This document shows positions 53,434 to 61,030 of a DNA stretch of 64,000 nt, one piece after another. The stretch is from assembly GCF_007993755.1 (NCBI RefSeq), contig NZ_CP042467.1:2628001-2692000 (forward strand). Direction: 5' to 3'. The stretch's first letter is position 1. Each line of letters begins with the position of its first letter. Source of the stretch: Microvenator marinus (lineage in GTDB: Bacteria; Myxococcota_A; Bradymonadia; Bradymonadales; Bradymonadaceae). The position numbers and the translations under genes were made by a program. The notes under the pieces were generated by a model. The model was not told where the DNA came from, did not search any database, and saw only the letters and a list, made by a program, of their open reading frames with translations.

Positions 53434-54729
53434 CATGGAGATGATGTCAAACTTCCCTTTCTCGGTGATCGGTCCGACATTGTAGAGGATAAAATGCCCC
53501 TCTTGGGTGCGAGGGTTGTAGAGCTTGGGCTCGAGCGCCTGATGAAGCTCCTTGAACGACTTTCCGACCAATGAGGGCTCCACCCAATCCTGCGCCACAT
53601 AGTGCGGACGCTCATCAAAGAGCCTGTCCATCAAGTGCATGGGCGTTGAGGTTCCGCCCCAACGGCCATTACACTCAGTAAACCTTGGCCGCCCGTCTTG
53701 GCCGACCACAAAATCGAAAGAGCAGCGACCTACGTAGCCAAGCTCTTGGAGCGCCGTTGCGACTTTGAACGATGCTTCGCCAATGGCGGAGTTGAGGTCG
53801 GCGGGCAGCGTCGAAGGCTGGGAGCCGAGGAACATCTTTTCAACCCCGACGAGGAGTTGCTCGTAGACGCCATCGAGCCTTGGTTGTCCTTTGCCAAGTG
53901 GTGGAATCCAGGTCTGGGTGGACGGGGAATCATCAGAAACCAGCCATTCCACGACAAGTATTTCTTCGCGTCCGTCCCATTCGGTATCGTCGAGAAATTC
54001 TTGGACAAGGGCGAGCCGTGCCTGGTCGGAGAGGTTAGAAACCTCTTGGCTATCAAAGACTCGGTTACCCATGGCAGAAGCGCAACGTGTGCGCTTGAGA
54101 CCCACAAAATCAAAGTTCTTCGCGAAATCTTTGAGGAGCTCGGAGAGCGCGTCCGCGGAAAAGGCGTGTGCCGTCTTTGGAACCCAACTCTCGCCTAAGG
54201 TCTCGGCCACAAGAGCGGTAAGGGTGGCCTTGTCGTTTGCGAGCCAGAGTACGGCTGGTGGCGGGCCCACAACTTGAGGCTTAACTCCGTCGGCGCTGAG
54301 TTTTTGGGCGAGCGCCCAGACCTCGTCGATGGCCATGTAGGGGTGAATCAGAACGTGCTGACTTGGCTGGTCTCGCGACCATTCCAGGAGTGAGCGGTAA
54401 GCTTCTTCTTTGAGGCACGCGTGGGTGACTCTGGTGGCTTCTTCGACCGGTTCGGCCACAAGATGCTCGGGCGCGCCTAGGCCAAGCCATCGGCAATAAT
54501 CCTCATATCCAGGCTGCGCCTTGGAGACGCTGACAAAGAGGTCTTGGTCTCGCGCTCGCACGCGAGCACGGTGTTGGTATTCTTCAACGCCAGCAATGCC
54601 CGCCACAAAGGGGATTCCACTGACATCTTCGAGATGGATTGAGGGCCTCTCCGTACCGTCCCATTTGAGAGGTTCAAAGGAACGGTTGGCTTCGAGAACG
54701 AGACTTCGGGTGGTATGAAAATCAAACAT
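53410..54729 (-). CDS. orphan ATP-grasp family enzyme
   Basis: A 439-residue cytoplasmic protein. The C-terminal half shows ATP-grasp features: LWLANDKATLTALVAE, FVGLKRTRCASAMGNRVF at the substrate/ATP loop, EEILVVEWLVSDD, and the metal-binding end GRCSFDFVVGQDGRPRFTECNGRWGGTSTPMHL, where Asp and Glu/Asn bind Mg-ATP. The ECNGRWGG segment recalls PGM1-type peptide ligases, but I cannot assign a substrate. The N-terminal about 170 residues form a pre-ATP-grasp domain (HVLIHPYMAIDEVWALAQKL). There is no biosynthetic cluster around it. ATG 54729 lacks a ribosome site; TAGAAT sits 4 bases upstream, so a leaderless message is possible. Confidence 0.75.
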   Translation of the reverse strand: MFDFHTTRSLVLEANRSFEPLKWDGTERPSIHLEDVSGIPFVAGIAGVEEYQHRARVRARDQDLFVSVSKAQPGYEDYCRWLGLGAPEHLVAEPVEEATRVTHACLKEEAYRSLLEWSRDQPSQHVLIHPYMAIDEVWALAQKLSADGVKPQVVGPPPAVLWLANDKATLTALVAETLGESWVPKTAHAFSADALSELLKDFAKNFDFVGLKRTRCASAMGNRVFDSQEVSNLSDQARLALVQEFLDDTEWDGREEILVVEWLVSDDSPSTQTWIPPLGKGQPRLDGVYEQLLVGVEKMFLGSQPSTLPADLNSAIGEASFKVATALQELGYVGRCSFDFVVGQDGRPRFTECNGRWGGTSTPMHLMDRLFDERPHYVAQDWVEPSLVGKSFKELHQALEPKLYNPRTQEGHFILYNVGPITEKGKFDIISMNGQKPVF

Positions 54730-54779
54730 CGCGCGATTCTAGGCCGAAAACCCGGCAGGCGCGAGACGGTTTTGAGATG

Positions 54780-54799
54780 GCGCCCATAGCTCAGCTTGG
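54780..54799 (+). other. tRNA 5'-half-like sequence (remnant or coincidence)
   Basis: GCGCCCATAGCTCAGCTTGG reads like the acceptor 5' strand, TA linker and D-arm start of a bacterial tRNA. The D-stem 3' strand is imperfect. No matching anticodon arm, T arm (GGTTCGAATCC-type) or TGGGCGC acceptor 3' strand follows, so it is not a functional tRNA. Confidence 0.35.
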
Positions 54800-54857
54800 A
54801 AGGAGATAAGCCGAACCACAGGCGCCTCGATCATAAGGTGCTTGTTTGAGGGATTTG

Positions 54858-54883
54858 GTTACAAAAAATCGTGTAACGATTTT
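54858..54883. repeat. nested inverted repeats upstream of the flavoprotein gene
   Basis: GTTACA-N8-TGTAAC (54858-54877) overlaps AAAATCGT-GTA-ACGATTTT (54865-54883). Both have perfect arms, and they lie 164-189 bases upstream of the flavoprotein start. They look like regulator-binding dyads rather than a terminator, since no gene ends here. Two mutually exclusive RNA hairpins are another reading. Confidence 0.45.
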
Positions 54884-55046
54884 GCGATTTTGCAGACTAA
54901 TCGATGGACCACGCAATAAACGTGTGCTTTTTGAAGTTAGGTCGTGCACTTTGCGACGCGAGAAAGCCGTCGTTCATCCTATTTTTTGTCGAATTTGAAC
55001 GGTTTCGCGCGTAGAAAGAGTTTTCATAACAAGTTCAAGAGTTTGT

Positions 55047-56330
55047 ATGCATTATGTGATCGTCGGAAATGGCGTAGCGGGAGTCGAAGCGGCACTCAAG
55101 ATTCGTGAGCGATATGCGCCTGAAGAGGCGAAAATCACGGTAATCAGCGAGGAGACCGACTATTTCTTCTCGCGCACGGCGTTGATGTACGCCTACATGG
55201 ATCTGATGACTCGGAAGGATTTAGAGCCTTTTGAGCGCAAGGTTTTCGACAATCTGAAGATCGAGTTGGTTCGTGGGCGCGCGGTGGATCTCGATGCCGA
55301 CGCGCACACCTTGAAGCTCGAAGACGGCAAGACGCTGAACTACACGAAGCTCCTTTTGGCGGTTGGAGCCAAGCCCAATATCTTTGGTTGGGATGGCATC
55401 AAGGACGCAAAGGATGGCGTGGTTCACTTTGTGTCCATGCAGGATTTGGATGCGTGTGAGCGCCTGACGCCCAGCACCAAAAGCGCGGTCGTTGTGGGTG
55501 GAGGTTTGATTGGTATCGAGCTTGTGGAGTGCCTGAAGCACCACGGCGTGAACGTGACGTTTTTGATCCGAGAGCCCTTTTACTGGCCGATGGCGCTTAG
55601 CTCTGAAGAAGGCGCCATGGTCAACGGCCATATGCAGGCCCACGGTGTGGATGTTCGGCTCGAGGAGGAGCTCTCCAAAGTGAAAGTGGACGCCAACGGG
55701 CGAGTTTCGGGGGTCGAGACGAACAAGGGCAACGCTATCGAATGCCAAATGCTTGGGATTTGTGTGGGCGTACACGCGAATAAAGAATGGCTGAACGAGT
55801 GCAAGTCTACGCCGGAGCTCGGGCGCGGAATCAAGGTCAATCGCGCGTTTGAGACATCGCTGCCGGATGTGTATGCGGCCGGCGATTGTGCTGAGATTGT
55901 TCGTGAAGACGGAAGTACCTTCCAGGAGACCATCTGGTACTCCGCCAAACTCCACGGCCAGCTCGCCGCGCGTTCTATGATGGGTGATGCGGTGGATTAC
56001 GAGAAACCGCTCTTCTACAATTCATCCAAGTTCTTCCATATCGAGTACACGACCGTGGGCGAGGTGGTGAATCTGGCAAAGGGCATTCGTTCTCTGTACA
56101 GGCGGCACCCGAAGAAAGAGATTTCGCAGCGAATTGTGTACAACGAAGCAAACCAGGTCATCGGCTTTAATATGCTCGGGTCGCGCTGGAATCACAACGT
56201 CTTGGAACGCTGGATTCACGAGAGACGCAGCATCGAGTGGGTGCGTAAGAATCTGGCTCAGGCACAGTTTGATGTAGAATTTGGGCGCGCAAAGCTCGAA
56301 GAGTTTGATGAAAAGGAGATCGTTCAATGA
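55047..56330 (+). CDS. FAD/NAD(P)-dependent oxidoreductase
   Basis: A 427-residue pyridine-nucleotide-disulfide-oxidoreductase-fold flavoprotein. The FAD dinucleotide motif GNGVAGVEAA is at residues 7-16, the NAD(P) motif AVVVGGGLIGIELVECLK at about 149-166, and the second FAD motif DVYAAGDCAEI at about 275. ISEETDYFFSRTALMYAYMD resembles the start of rubredoxin/nitrite-reductase-type reductases (NirB/AssT-like), and there is no CxxxxC redox disulfide. The C-terminal about 90 residues form a separate domain (HIEYTTVGEVV, RRHPKKEISQRIVYNE). The stop overlaps the next gene (ATGA), an iron-sulfur membrane protein. Together they look like an electron-transfer module from NAD(P)H or an unknown donor to the membrane. 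Confidence 0.85.
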   Translation: MHYVIVGNGVAGVEAALKIRERYAPEEAKITVISEETDYFFSRTALMYAYMDLMTRKDLEPFERKVFDNLKIELVRGRAVDLDADAHTLKLEDGKTLNYTKLLLAVGAKPNIFGWDGIKDAKDGVVHFVSMQDLDACERLTPSTKSAVVVGGGLIGIELVECLKHHGVNVTFLIREPFYWPMALSSEEGAMVNGHMQAHGVDVRLEEELSKVKVDANGRVSGVETNKGNAIECQMLGICVGVHANKEWLNECKSTPELGRGIKVNRAFETSLPDVYAAGDCAEIVREDGSTFQETIWYSAKLHGQLAARSMMGDAVDYEKPLFYNSSKFFHIEYTTVGEVVNLAKGIRSLYRRHPKKEISQRIVYNEANQVIGFNMLGSRWNHNVLERWIHERRSIEWVRKNLAQAQFDVEFGRAKLEEFDEKEIVQ

Positions 56331-57445
56331 GACGTTCAGGCAAAATCGGCTGGTTTCTGCACGATGTGAAAAATCGCGGGATAACGGCCTGGCTCATCTC
56401 CGGCGTGCTCCTTCTCTTCTACGTGCTTTTGTATTTCACTGAAGAGCTCCAACCGCTGGTCAAGCTGCTGGGGTTTGACAAGAAGCCGTTCGAGGGCAAG
56501 TGGACGCTCTACGGCCTCCTCTACACATTCGCGATCGTGACCGGCGGCGGATGGATGCTCTACAAATACCGGCACAATAAGTACCAAATTGTACGCACGA
56601 TTGTGGTGATGTTTGTGCAGACTACGCTGGCGTTTTCGGTCCCGATTTGGCTCAATTTCATCGACCAGCCGGCCTATTATTTCTCGTATCTATGGCCCTT
56701 GAAGATTGAGTATTTCTACCCTTCGAGCATTCTCTGGATGCCGATTCCGTTCATCGTCTACTCCATCTTGGGCTCATTGATTCTGGTGCCCGTGCTTGGG
56801 ATTTTCTTCGGCAAACGTTGGTATTGCTCGTGGGTGTGTGGATGCGGAGGGCTTGCAAACACGTTCGGAGAACCGTGGAGGCATCTGACGAGCAAGTCGG
56901 AGGCGTCGTGGAAGTTTGAGAAGTATTCCATTCACATCACGCTGGTCTTCAGCATTCTCACCACAGCCCTTGTGGTGATTTCGTACGGTGTTGGCGCGAA
57001 ATACCCTGAGTTTGTGGAGACGACGAAGACCGTGCAGAAGACCTATGGGCTTTTGGTATCGAGCATTTTGAGCGGTGTGGTGGGCGTGGGTCTCTACCCG
57101 ATTGGTGGCACGCGAATCTGGTGTCGAAATTTCTGTCCGATGGCCGCATTCCTGGGGCTCATTCAAAAGTTCGGGCGATTTAGGATCACGGTGAAGGAGA
57201 ATATGTGCATCTCGTGCGGGATGTGCACCAAATACTGTGAGATGGGCATTGATGTGCGTGCCTACGCGCAGCGGAATCAGTCCTTTGTGCGCGCTTCATG
57301 TGTAGGTTGTGGGCTCTGCGCCGAGGTATGTCCGCGCGGCGTGTTGCGCCTTGAAAACTCCTCCGAGCCACATCCCCAGGAGCTCACCATGAACGCGCTC
57401 ATTCACGAGTCGTGGAAACAAAAACCTCACCGTAAGGCGCTCTAG
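56327..57445 (+). CDS. NosR/NapH-like membrane iron-sulfur protein
   Basis: A 372-residue polytopic membrane protein with about five to six helices (residues about 20-40, 55-80, 90-112, 140-165, 205-230, 235-255). The cytoplasmic loop KRWYCSWVCGCGGLANTFGEPWRHL holds CxxxCxC, like the cysteine motif of NosR/NapH/CcoG-type proteins, and RIWCRNFCPMAAFLG is a second CxxxCP. The C-terminus has two [4Fe-4S] ferredoxin motifs: CISCGMCTKYCEMG and CVGCGLCAEVCPRG. It is translationally coupled by ATGA to the flavoprotein. Likely role: moving electrons between the flavoprotein and a membrane or periplasmic partner. No nos, nap or cco genes are nearby, so the pathway is open. Confidence 0.87.
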   Translation: MRRSGKIGWFLHDVKNRGITAWLISGVLLLFYVLLYFTEELQPLVKLLGFDKKPFEGKWTLYGLLYTFAIVTGGGWMLYKYRHNKYQIVRTIVVMFVQTTLAFSVPIWLNFIDQPAYYFSYLWPLKIEYFYPSSILWMPIPFIVYSILGSLILVPVLGIFFGKRWYCSWVCGCGGLANTFGEPWRHLTSKSEASWKFEKYSIHITLVFSILTTALVVISYGVGAKYPEFVETTKTVQKTYGLLVSSILSGVVGVGLYPIGGTRIWCRNFCPMAAFLGLIQKFGRFRITVKENMCISCGMCTKYCEMGIDVRAYAQRNQSFVRASCVGCGLCAEVCPRGVLRLENSSEPHPQELTMNALIHESWKQKPHRKAL

Positions 57446-57531
57446 GGGCCAAGTCGCTATTCAGACCCCGTGCGTTGACTGATATCAGCGCAAAGAGTTA
57501 GTCTCCCGCGCAACTAGCGCACGAGGACAAC

Positions 57532-58695
57532 ATGGCGAGCATCATCGAGAGAATACAAGAGGTCGCAAGCCAAGAGGGTGGCGACGACGAATTACTGGCA
57601 ACGGCCGCCCCAACTCATCACCCAGAACTCTGGGAAGACGCGCTTGACGCCTATGGCACGTGGGATGCGGCATTGATTGCCGCGCTCTGCGACCTGGTGC
57701 AGAAGAAGGCGCGAACATCGGCGGCGAAGGACCGCGAGGAGGGCGCGATTCAGCGGCTCAAGACCGCAGCCGCCCGTGAGCCTGTCTACGTTGTGAGTGA
57801 CGACGGGACATTGTTTTGGATAGACGGCGAGGAGCTCGAGGCAACGGACGCACCGGAGTTTTTGCCTCCTCCTGAGGACGCTGGCCCGATGCGGTCTTTC
57901 TCGCATATCGGCACGTCGGATGGCGTGTTCCTCTTCTCAAATCTCGGCCGCTTCTTTGGCGTGGACCCAAGGCTTGTGCCTCAGTGGATGGGCGAGTCGC
58001 CGGTTCGTGATATGGGCCAAATTTTGCCGCTACAGGGCGGAGAAAATATCCGGTTTGTCCTGCCCAGAAAGGCGATGTACGAGGGTCGCGTCATCCATAT
58101 CACTCGCGATGCCAAGGGAAAGGCGTCTGAGGTTTCTGAGATTGGAAGAACGCTCGATAGGACTGGGAAGGAAGCATTTCTGCTCAACGACGACGATGTG
58201 CCTGTGGCTGTGCTTGCCGGCCCCACAAAGAACGGCGTGTTTTGTGCCTCGGCCATGGGTCAGGGGATTCATTTTGATGCCGACGATATGCGCTCAATGG
58301 GGCGAAAGGCCGTGGGCGTCAACGTCATGAAGTTGGACGGTGATGATGACTCCGTGGTCTCGGCGTTCCTCACGAATGAAGTCGAACAAGTTGCGGTCAT
58401 CACGAAGTTTGGCTGGTCCAAGAGGCTCTGGTTCGATGAGTTCCGCCAACAAGGACGCGGTGGTGGCGGCATGCAGGTCTGCAAATTGGACCCGGGTGAT
58501 ACCGTGGTTGCCGTAGTGCCCTGTGTGAACTCCGAAGACCTTGTGGTTTCGACGAGCCACGGACGTGTGTGGAGATTTGCGACCACCGAGCTCGAGATTA
58601 TGGGCCGTCCGGCGCGCGGAAATCGGATCTTTGAGATGGAAGAAGGCGAGTTTATCATTGGCCTTGCTCCCCTGCCGTGTGGATCGAACGAATGA
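57532..58695 (+). CDS. stand-alone GyrA/ParC C-terminal beta-propeller-like protein
   Basis: A 387-residue protein lacking any topoisomerase catalytic domain. After an N-terminal helical region (1-85) the rest resembles the DNA-wrapping C-terminal domain of GyrA, with blades such as VAVLAGPTKNGVFCASAMGQGIHFDADDMRSMGRKAVGV and VAVITKFGWSKRLWFDEFRQQGRGGGGM shown here in parts. The latter, at about residues 295-312, looks like a GyrA box (QRRGGKG-type) in the form QQGRGGGG. Family members of this kind bind or bend DNA when attached to gyrase; the role as a separate protein is unknown. CACGAGGACAAC gives a weak ribosome site. The TGA overlaps the LuxE-like gene start (ATGA). Confidence 0.72.
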   Translation: MASIIERIQEVASQEGGDDELLATAAPTHHPELWEDALDAYGTWDAALIAALCDLVQKKARTSAAKDREEGAIQRLKTAAAREPVYVVSDDGTLFWIDGEELEATDAPEFLPPPEDAGPMRSFSHIGTSDGVFLFSNLGRFFGVDPRLVPQWMGESPVRDMGQILPLQGGENIRFVLPRKAMYEGRVIHITRDAKGKASEVSEIGRTLDRTGKEAFLLNDDDVPVAVLAGPTKNGVFCASAMGQGIHFDADDMRSMGRKAVGVNVMKLDGDDDSVVSAFLTNEVEQVAVITKFGWSKRLWFDEFRQQGRGGGGMQVCKLDPGDTVVAVVPCVNSEDLVVSTSHGRVWRFATTELEIMGRPARGNRIFEMEEGEFIIGLAPLPCGSNE

Positions 58696-59768
58696 ACGCG
58701 CTCCGAGCCGAGCTCATCGAAGCTATCAATGACCCAAATACAGATTGGGACCGTGATTTCGACGCCTGGGCGACCCGAATTTTTGCGCACCAGTTCGAGC
58801 ATAATGCGCCCTATAGAAATCTAGCTGAAGGGCGTGGAATCTCGAGCGTCAGTGGATGGCGCGAGGTGCCGGCTGTGCCTACCGACGCGTTTAAGTACGT
58901 GGAGTTGAGCACGGCACCTGACGCGGTCACGCATACGTTTTTGACGAGCGGCACCACATTGGATGCGCGCGGCAAACACCACTTTTTGAATCTGGACGTG
59001 TACCGCGCGGCCATCGAGGGCCCGTTTCGCAACTACTGCCTCCCCAAGGGCCGAATGCCCATCCTGGTGCTCGCCGCGGCGCCGGGCGAAATGCCCGAGA
59101 GTTCGTTGAGTTTTATGTGCGGCGAGCTGCTCAAGACGTGTGGCGACCCGCGGTACAGCGGTTTTTTCCTCGCCCGAGAAGAGAACGGCGAGTTCGAGTT
59201 TGATTATGACGGGGTTGTGGACGCTTTGGACTTTTTGGAAAAATCCAAGGTGCCGGTCTTCATCCTCGGGACGGCGTTTGCGTACGTGGATTTTCTGGAC
59301 ACGGTTGGCGACCTGAGATGGAAGCTTGCGCCTGGCTCTCGAGTGCTTGAAACGGGAGGCTTAAAGGGCCGGACCCGCGAGGTATCTCGGGCTGAGCTTT
59401 ATGCGTTGTTTGGCAGCCGATTGGGGATCGCTCCGAGCCACGCGCTCAGTGAGTACAGCATGACCGAGCTCTCGAGTCAGGCCTATACAGACGCCATGGT
59501 GCGTGGCGTAGGTCATGAAGAAGCCGTGTTCCGAACGCCAGGTTGGGCCAGGGTTGAGATTGTGGACCCTGTGTCTCTGGAGGTGCTTGACACACCGGAT
59601 GCCCGCGGCCTTATTCGTTGGTACGACCTTGCGAACTTAGACAGCGTGATGGCCGTACAGACCTCCGACATTGGTCAGAGGCGAGCCGGCGGTTTTGTGT
59701 TGGAAGGGCGTGCCCCTGAGGCCGATCTGCGGGGCTGCAGCCTTGTGATTGAGGAAATCGTGGGCTGA
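58692..59768 (+). CDS. LuxE-like acyl-protein synthetase
   Basis: A 358-residue member of the ANL adenylating superfamily related to LuxE, which activates fatty acids as acyl-AMP and transfers them to protein. ATG 58692 is used because it overlaps the preceding stop as ATGA; an upstream GTG is possible. The adenylate loop is HTFLTSGTTLDARGKHHF. LSEYSMTELSSQAY is the A5-like motif with the Glu that contacts adenine, and GLIRWYDLANLDSVMAVQTSDIG contains the Asp that binds ribose. LuxCD partners are absent, so this is not a lux operon. In other bacteria LuxE-domain proteins sit in lipid or surface-polymer pathways. It ends 4 bases before convergent lipoprotein genes. Confidence 0.85.
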   Translation: MNALRAELIEAINDPNTDWDRDFDAWATRIFAHQFEHNAPYRNLAEGRGISSVSGWREVPAVPTDAFKYVELSTAPDAVTHTFLTSGTTLDARGKHHFLNLDVYRAAIEGPFRNYCLPKGRMPILVLAAAPGEMPESSLSFMCGELLKTCGDPRYSGFFLAREENGEFEFDYDGVVDALDFLEKSKVPVFILGTAFAYVDFLDTVGDLRWKLAPGSRVLETGGLKGRTREVSRAELYALFGSRLGIAPSHALSEYSMTELSSQAYTDAMVRGVGHEEAVFRTPGWARVEIVDPVSLEVLDTPDARGLIRWYDLANLDSVMAVQTSDIGQRRAGGFVLEGRAPEADLRGCSLVIEEIVG

Positions 59769-59772
59769 TGGG

Positions 59773-60267
59773 TTATTCAAACTCGATTTGTGTTTCCTGA
59801 ATCTTCACCGCCGGCCTCCCCTCAAATTCAATCGTAAGATCTGCCGAGATATAGTCCTCGAAGATCTCGATAGAACCTGCGGCTGATGATGCGCTCAACG
59901 CCGTCTCAGGCGCCGCACCTTTGTGCATGGGCGCGCCGGCCACACACGCCTGGTCCTCAATGAAGATGGACTCTACGGATTGAGCTGAGACTACGTTTTC
60001 AAACGGCGAAGCTGAGACCGAATTGCTCAATACAACGTTCAAACACTCCTGAGTGGACGAGGCACGAATCCCCCAATAATCATATCCACCACTGAAATCG
60101 GATAACGCGTACACTCGATTCAACGGCGCCATATCCTCTTCAACATTCATGTCAGCGGTTGCATCTCCCCCGGCATCTTCACCGAGTTCCCACGGACCGG
60201 AATCCTGATTTGAACTGCATGCTGCGCACAACAAGAGAAACCCCAGGGTTGTAAACTTCTTACTCAT
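59773..60267 (-). CDS. small lipoprotein with acidic tether
   Basis: A 164-residue lipoprotein (MSKKFTTLGFLLLCAAC) with GGAGG about 8 bases before ATG 60267. The first 40 mature residues are acidic and Asp/Met-rich (GEDAGGDATADMNVEEDMA). The rest is a small beta domain with two cysteines (TQECLNVVL, EDQACVAG), probably a disulfide. No family recognised. The start overlaps the end of the neighbouring lipoprotein gene by 8 bp, so the two are co-expressed. Both have the same layout of tether plus about 120-residue beta domain, suggesting distant paralogy. Confidence 0.7.
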   Translation of the reverse strand: MSKKFTTLGFLLLCAACSSNQDSGPWELGEDAGGDATADMNVEEDMAPLNRVYALSDFSGGYDYWGIRASSTQECLNVVLSNSVSASPFENVVSAQSVESIFIEDQACVAGAPMHKGAAPETALSASSAAGSIEIFEDYISADLTIEFEGRPAVKIQETQIEFE

Positions 60268-60850
60268 CGACTGGACCTCCAGGACAGATCAGGACCGGTA
60301 TGTCCGACATCTCAACCTTTAGGACCGAAGTACCAAAAGGATTGCCATTACTTTCGCTGAGCGCAACTTCGACTCTTCCTTCTGTCAGTGTCACTGGATA
60401 ATCGTCAATGGCATACTCAAGAGAAACCTCACCACTAACTTGGTCTACATTCGCATGTTGAGATTGATCACCGGGAATCTCTGACGGACAGCCAGAATCA
60501 TCGACTACTGAAGCAGCTAAGAGTCGCCAACCTTCATCCGTAACCAGACTTTGGTTGGCGGAAGCTTCCTCACGGCTAAGAGTGAGAAGAAGACACCCAG
60601 ACGGTTCGCTATGCTCAGCGTAAATAGTAACTTTATCTCCAAACTGGTCTTGGCAAACCTTTACCTCGAAGGTTGAATAGACAGGTGGCACAAACTGATC
60701 CGGCTCAGCGTCTTCGGGCACGTCGGCTGGGGCATCCTGTCCCATGTCCTCAATGGACGTGTTCTTCCCATCACCGGGTTCGTCTTCCGAGCACCCGTGA
60801 CACAGGACCAAAAAACTAAATGCCAGAGCGAGAGATAAACCTTGTTTCAT
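60260..60850 (-). CDS. small lipoprotein with acidic tether
   Basis: A 196-residue lipoprotein (MKQGLSLALAFSFLVLCHGC). AGAGG lies 7 bases before ATG 60850. An acidic Asp/Pro tether (EDMGQDAPADVPEDAEPDQ) leads to a beta domain of about 135 residues with four cysteines (EVKVCQDQFG, EPSGCLLLTL, DDSGCPSEIP, VLICPGG). No family recognised. It is first of a two-gene unit. The 180 bp upstream (60851-61030) show no gene, operator or terminator that I can support. Confidence 0.7.
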   Translation of the reverse strand: MKQGLSLALAFSFLVLCHGCSEDEPGDGKNTSIEDMGQDAPADVPEDAEPDQFVPPVYSTFEVKVCQDQFGDKVTIYAEHSEPSGCLLLTLSREEASANQSLVTDEGWRLLAASVVDDSGCPSEIPGDQSQHANVDQVSGEVSLEYAIDDYPVTLTEGRVEVALSESNGNPFGTSVLKVEMSDIPVLICPGGPVDE

Positions 60851-61030
60851 TGCTTGACCTCTTCAAAACCCATGGCGGCTGGGGGTCCAAACCTAGCGGA
60901 CAAAGACCTTAGACTCTCTGGTGAAAAACCAATTCGACCGAAGGGATGCTTCTAGGTTTAATCCATGGCGAAATTGTTAGTACTACGTTCCCTACCGTTG
61001 ACGCGAAGCTAACCATTGGCCAAAGTAGTG

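Larger units (their letters stand above)
54730..55046. other. 317-bp gene-free region between divergent genes
   Basis: No open frame with coding character was seen. It holds a tRNA-5'-half-like stretch at 54780-54799 and nested inverted repeats at 54858-54883. Downstream of these it is AT-rich up to the flavoprotein gene, as expected for its promoter. The flavoprotein start has only a weak CAAGAG ribosome site. Confidence 0.6.

Noticed and set aside
54780-54860. Functional tRNA gene
   Set aside because: Only the first about 20 bases fit; anticodon arm, T arm and acceptor 3' strand are missing.
57532-58695. Broken gyrA gene
   Set aside because: The frame has its own start and helical N-terminal region, and no catalytic-domain remnants lie upstream. 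It is a separate gene, not a gyrA fragment.
58677-59768. lux bioluminescence operon
   Set aside because: Only a LuxE-like domain is present; luxA, luxB, luxC and luxD are absent. LuxE-type enzymes occur in other pathways.
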